DNA of 64,000 nt from Rhizoctonia solani (lineage: Eukaryota; Basidiomycota; Agaricomycetes; Cantharellales; Ceratobasidiaceae): assembly GCF_016906535.1 (NCBI RefSeq), contig NC_057378.1, forward strand, positions 496,001 through 560,000, in the 5' to 3' direction. Made by a program: the position numbers and the translations under genes. This document shows, piece after piece, positions 59,408 to 64,000 of the stretch (positions are counted from its first letter, which is position 1; each line of letters begins with the position of its first letter). The notes beneath the pieces are model-generated. The model was given only the letters and a program-made list of their open reading frames with translations. It was not told the DNA's origin and made no database searches.

Positions 59408-61351
59408 CTTGCCGCAGTCAAGGGGGGAATGTGGTTGGGGAGTTCAAGAACTTGGAGCAGTTTTTTTTCTAGTGCCGATCGCGTATCTCCGAAAATGAAT
59501 ATAGTCGAATCGGGAAGTGATCTACAGACGGGAGATCAGCTTATCCAAGCCTGAGTCAGAAGACAGCTCACGTGATATTCTATTTCAGCCTGAAGAGCAG
59601 GAACGAAGGGGGATAGACGAATGTACACACTGAGATGCAAACATATATGTAGGAATTCCACCATCATGGTATCTCTACGTCACTACTAACATCGTTCTAC
59701 GAAGCTAACAGGCGTACATCTAATAGTTTCCACCCAACACGTTCCTTTTGACCTCAATCAACAAAGCTCCAAAGCCTAAGGGTTTGAATTCTGGTTGCGT
59801 CAAGATTACAATGGGCTCATATAGTGGAGCATAGAATGGCGTATGCTCCAAGAGAAAAAGAACATCTCAGAGGTCTCGTTAACGTTTGATCGAGATACGA
59901 TCTGACTCTTGAATTAAATAATAGTTGAAAGTACAATGGTCCTGCCGGTCACGAGTGTCTTTCACAACCTATTACAAAGGTGATTTATTACATAGACAAT
60001 TTAGGATATAGGTGCTCAGGTTGCCGCCGAAAAACTCAGGTTGTCGATTCTTGTCGAGTTCGCCCAGTGGAATCAAATGTTTAATCAAGCCCCGCATCGT
60101 TCAAAGATCGTGTCGAGACGTGCGTACATGCTTCGGTGTGGCAATGTATGCAATGAATATACACTTAGCATGTTTCATATGCCGATATATCAGCTATGCT
60201 CCAATGGACATCCATGCATATCGGTCAATTTGTTCTTCAGTTCAATTACCAATTAGAAACGCTTGTGCCGGCTGTGCCACCAGATACAACCTGTGGTTTC
60301 CCACGACATGCATCTACATGAATCATCATAAGAGGGGCTCGCGTTCGGACTTGAAATATTTCTACTCTAAAAAAATAAATTCCTAACAACGTAGCCGAGA
60401 TTCTTGGTCGAGTACATATTGACGCGTCTCCTGCAGCTCCATGCTTCTACCTCTGACTTCCGATCACTCCTTGGAAGAGACCATCTCCTTAAAATACTAA
60501 GCTATCCACCAAGAAAAATCTCGGTTAAATTATTGACTTCGGCTCATTTCTGCGCCTGCGCCACCTGGTATAAAGGAAATAATTATAGCACGTTTTGGGG
60601 CACTTTCCTCTTCCAACTAATCAAGCTTCACTCGGCTCTTCATTATACTTCAGCTGTGCCTATCGAATATGATTAATGAATGCTTATATGATATTCCTTG
60701 TACCTTTCGGGTACCGCGGCTGTTTGATTCTTTGCCACCTGTCACCAACTATCTCTGTTCATGTTGCCATTTTAGGATACACTGACGTAGTAAAGTGCCT
60801 TTTGAGAACTATCTCCACGGACCTATGATTATGCTTCGTTTGTCGTACTAAAGGTAATCAATGTTGATGACCAACTTCACCAGCAGATAGAAGTGGAACC
60901 ATGGGATTAATATGGAGAATGAGTGAGTACTTGTGTTTGGTGAGTCCCATCCTATACAGATGACTTGCCTCAGAGACCACTAACAAATTACACTAGCAAA
61001 AAATAGAATCGAGTATATGATATGTATTCGGTCCCGTATCCACTGTCAGCTGTCCAGTGGGACTAGAGCATGGCCGGCTGCTCGCGCCGCCCAGACCCAG
61101 ACGTCGTGGTTCGGTTAGCTTGCGGTGGCATTCGTTTCAACTGCTGGAGCTGTGGGCTCTAAACATGCAAGAGCGGAACATAGGATTTATTCATAATTTC
61201 CTTTTGCCTGAAGAGATGAGCACATTAAGCCTGTGGCAAGCGGTATATTAGGCGAAGCAAACGGTGGGTCAGAACACCATCTCCTGCTTCTCACTCTTAT
61301 TTTACACTACTCATACATCACATAGATACATAGACACATAGACCAATAGCC
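59408..61351. other. Intergenic region with duplicated 5' flank of copy 5
   Basis: Promoter of the pyrimidine gene and, at about 60740-61351, a flank similar in reverse to the 5' flanks of copies 2 and 3. No independent gene seen; a TATA-like GGTATAAAGG near 60568 lacks a good frame after it. Confidence 0.5.
61076..61119 (+). promoter_or_regulatory. Conserved 44-bp upstream block, oxalate decarboxylase copy 5
   Basis: Reverse complement of the block at 19488-19531 and 40425-40468, about 233-276 bp upstream of the ATG at 61352. Retained although this copy appears broken. Confidence 0.45.
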
Positions 61352-63380
61352 ATGCTGTTTACTCCTCTCCTCGTACTTGCCACCTATGCCGCCGCCGCTC
61401 CAGCCGGTACTAGTTCCAGCCTATCTCTTGCTTCCACATCTACGTCCACACCTGCGAGTGCCACGGCTGCCACAGCTGCCACAGGCACCTCTGCAGCAGC
61501 AGTGCCCTCGCCGACAGTTCCATATGCGTCGGACGACCCAAACTACTCGTACCTTGACCGCTACCAGAGCGGCACACCCGAGCCCATCATGGGTGCAGCC
61601 GGAGCGGACATCCTTGGACCGCAGAACATACCGCTGGAGAGGGAGAGTCCGGACTTCATGGCGCCTCCTACGACCGATAGCGGCACTGTGTAAGTCATCA
61701 AAACGAGTGGGATCAGAACGTGGTGCTGATAATGATGGGACAGGGAAAACGTGAAGTGGCCGATGGCGATATCGCACAACCGAGTGCAAGACGGAGGATG
61801 GGCTCGTCAACAGAATGGTATGTGATATGAGGCAACAGAATGAGCATGCGCTAACAGACGGGCACAGAGCACGACATGCCGCTTGCGACTGCGATGGCAG
61901 GGGTGGATATGAGACTGAAGGCTGGGGCGATTCGGTGAGTGGCCAAACAACGTTACATTGCTCGAGCTTCTGACTGAGATATACTCCAGTGAGATGCACT
62001 GGCATGTTACCGCAGAGGTATGTGATATGTCGCCAAATAGCATAGACAAAGACTGACTCTGAGTCTGGTGTCTCATAGTGGGGATACGTCATGGCAGTAT
62101 GTGATATAAATTGACGAATATTCGACTAGGCTGACACTAACGCCTGATCACAGGGTAGCTGCAGGGTCAACGTCGTCAATCAGCTCGGTCGCAACTATCT
62201 TGCCGATGTGGTATGCGCATACATAACCCATGCTTACTATTTGTATTGCTGACCATCGTGTTCGTAGTATCCCGGTGACCTGTGGTACTTCCCAGAAGGC
62301 ATCCCGCACTCCATCCAAGGACTCAACGACACTGCCGACGGATGCGAGTTCATGCTTGTATGTCCACATCCTCTCACCCATTCCGTTTCAGGTGCTAACC
62401 AAACATAGGTCTGGATAGTGGGACTTTCAGCGAGGACTCTACGTTCTTGCTGACTGACTGGATGGCACACGTGCCGAAGGAGGTGCTGGCGAAGAACTTC
62501 CGAGTCAATGCGTCTGCGTTCGACCACATCCCTGGGGAGCAGCTGTGGATCTTCCCGTCGGCTGTGCCGACCGAGAGCGTGGCAGAGGCGAACCCTGTGA
62601 GTCCGCAAGGAGAGGCACTGCTGCCATACACGTTTGCTGCGAGCAAGGCGCCGGCTACGAACGTGAGTGTGTGCGCTCTATGATGAATGTCTGAGGCGCT
62701 GAGGGGAGAGACGCAGGTGACTGGAGGGTCTGTGAAGGTGGTGGACTCGCGGACGTTCAACGTGTCGAAGACGATCGCGGTGGCAGAGGTGACTGTGGTG
62801 CCTGGGGTATCCGTGAGCTGCATGTGAGTGAATGAGTGGCGAAGAATAGCAAAAGTAACACAGAGCTGACATGACCGATGCAGTGGCATCCTACCCAACC
62901 CGAGTGGACGTTCTATCTGTGAGTCAGGCTGGAATTGTGTTTAGCAGTGACAATAGCTCATGATCATGCAGGGAGGGAACTGCACGTGTGACTGTGTTCG
63001 CATCTTCAGGCAACGCTCGCACCTTTGACTACCAGGCTGGTGACATCGGTAAGTTTCCATACATTCTGAGGTTGGGGTGCATTAGTCTGATGTCTATACA
63101 GGATATGTACCGCCCACCTTCGGTCACTATGTCGAGAATACCGGGAACACGACGATGAAGTACCTTGAGATCTTCAAGACCGACATATACGAGGACATCA
63201 GTCTGAACCAGTGGCTTGCTCTCACGCCACCTGAGATGGTCAAGGTGAGTTTCGAGTTGGATAAGCTAGGGTACGGCTGGGAGCTGACACATGGTGCAGG
63301 CACACCTGCAACTGGATGACGAGACGATCTCGCAGCTACAGAAAGTGAAGCCGATTGTTGTAGGACCTGGCGAGTGGTAA
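61352..63380 (+). pseudogene. Oxalate decarboxylase copy 5, two apparent frameshifts
   Basis: Same exon plan as copies 2-4, opposite strand. Signal peptide, first cupin (EMHWHVTAE, about 61990-62017) and last exons ([19 protein letters not shown], stop TAA 63378-63380) are preserved, but two exons each lack one base relative to paralogues. The first is just after the acceptor at 62408, where paralogues read GTCCTAGAT and this copy reads GTCTGGAT, shifting the SEDSTF lid. The second is near 62805, where paralogues read CCTGGAGGTATG and this copy CCTGGGGTATCC, shifting ELHWH of the second cupin. An alternative donor 4 nt downstream could rescue the first, but not the second. The signal-region repeat has one extra TAA tripeptide unit. 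Assembly error is the main alternative. Confidence 0.7.
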
Positions 63381-64000
63381 ACAAATGACCCAGGTTTCCT
63401 CAATCATCAATCAAGTACACTACCTCCATATATAATGAACATAACCAAGTGTAACCTATTAGTGTAGTTATCATATAAAACTACTTCAAATACATATTTT
63501 GTTGATACTTACCTGATGAGCTATTGCTTATAGACGCACAGAAAGGTAGATTCATGTCTTCTACGGAAGTTGTTCGATCTGTACCCGGGTATTCCTGTTC
63601 TTGAGCGGTTTGTATCTTTCATTTGGTCCCTTGTCCCTGTTCCACAAATCCCTATATCCTACCCATATGCATTCTCATTCCCGAGGTTTATAAACATTCA
63701 TTTCTGCATTTGTGTAGTCACTCGTTTGGACCATAAATGTAGCAATTATGTTGTGGTTTTGTCTCCACTATCACACTATGTCGTTACTTAGGCTCCGGTG
63801 CGGATTAAGGAACTTTATTTAAATATCAAAGGAATATTTGTTTGTACACGAAGGTAGCGAAAAACAAAATGAACCGTGACCGTCGGGGGCCAGGAGGAAT
63901 GGATGAGTCCGGGGCACCGAGGCGCGAGCATGGCTCGCGGGCCGGATGGCCATCTCTGACGGTAGGAAAGAGGGTGGCGGTAGGAGAGGGGGGAGCATAA
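63381..64000. other. Right window edge
   Basis: 3' flank of copy 5. The last 120 bp become GC-rich with open minus-strand frames and may be the end of a gene running in from the right, but no domain is visible. Confidence 0.3.

Noticed and set aside
1..64000. CRISPR arrays or bacterial operons
   Set aside because: No regularly spaced repeats; intron-rich eukaryotic genes throughout.

Overview
The window is nuclear DNA of a filamentous basidiomycete, most likely an Agaricomycete close to Rhizoctonia/Ceratobasidium. This is inferred from dense short GT-AG introns (mostly 44-75 bp), the four-part pyrimidine enzyme (GATase, CPSase, dead dihydroorotase, ATCase), fungal methylsterol oxidase, P450, Zn2Cys6 and GH28 families, and a copia retrotransposon. 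Most genes consist of many small exons, so the gene models below were assembled by joining reading frames across splice sites. Where I followed every junction, the exon sum is divisible by three.

Layout. 1-5.5 kb: a DUF2235 alpha/beta-hydrolase (minus, cut by the window edge), then a plus-strand gene whose spliced product carries three domains resembling double-stranded-RNA-binding domains. 6.6-8.3 kb: a secreted GH28 exo-polygalacturonase. 9.4-19.2 kb: oxalate decarboxylase copy 1, a Zn2Cys6 regulator, a P450 and oxalate decarboxylase copy 2. 20.9-24.3 kb: a copia element with almost identical LTRs and target-site duplications but an internally deleted, point-mutated coding region. 25.3-30.3 kb: a phenol 2-monooxygenase, a micro-exon gene for a small secreted peptide with a Kex2-type site, and ERG25. 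30.8-36.1 kb: a conserved hypothetical protein and a one-exon membrane protein. 38.1-44.3 kb: oxalate decarboxylase copies 3 and 4 in tandem. 46.5-51.6 kb: a DUF1275/YoaK-type membrane protein and a Rab18-type GTPase. 52.4-59.4 kb: the large pyrimidine enzyme, with an apparent one-base frameshift near its start. 61.3-63.4 kb: oxalate decarboxylase copy 5, on the opposite strand and apparently broken by two one-base deletions.

The main theme is local expansion of secreted bicupin oxalate decarboxylases: five loci in 54 kb, four of them very similar, with shared 5' flanks and mosaic introns that suggest gene conversion. They turn oxalate into formate and CO2. Together with the polygalacturonase, phenol hydroxylase and P450 this fits a plant-associated or plant-degrading lifestyle. 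The least expected items are the three-domain RNA-binding-like protein, the secreted peptide gene, and a copia element whose damage at every key site I could infer fits TCG to TTG change.
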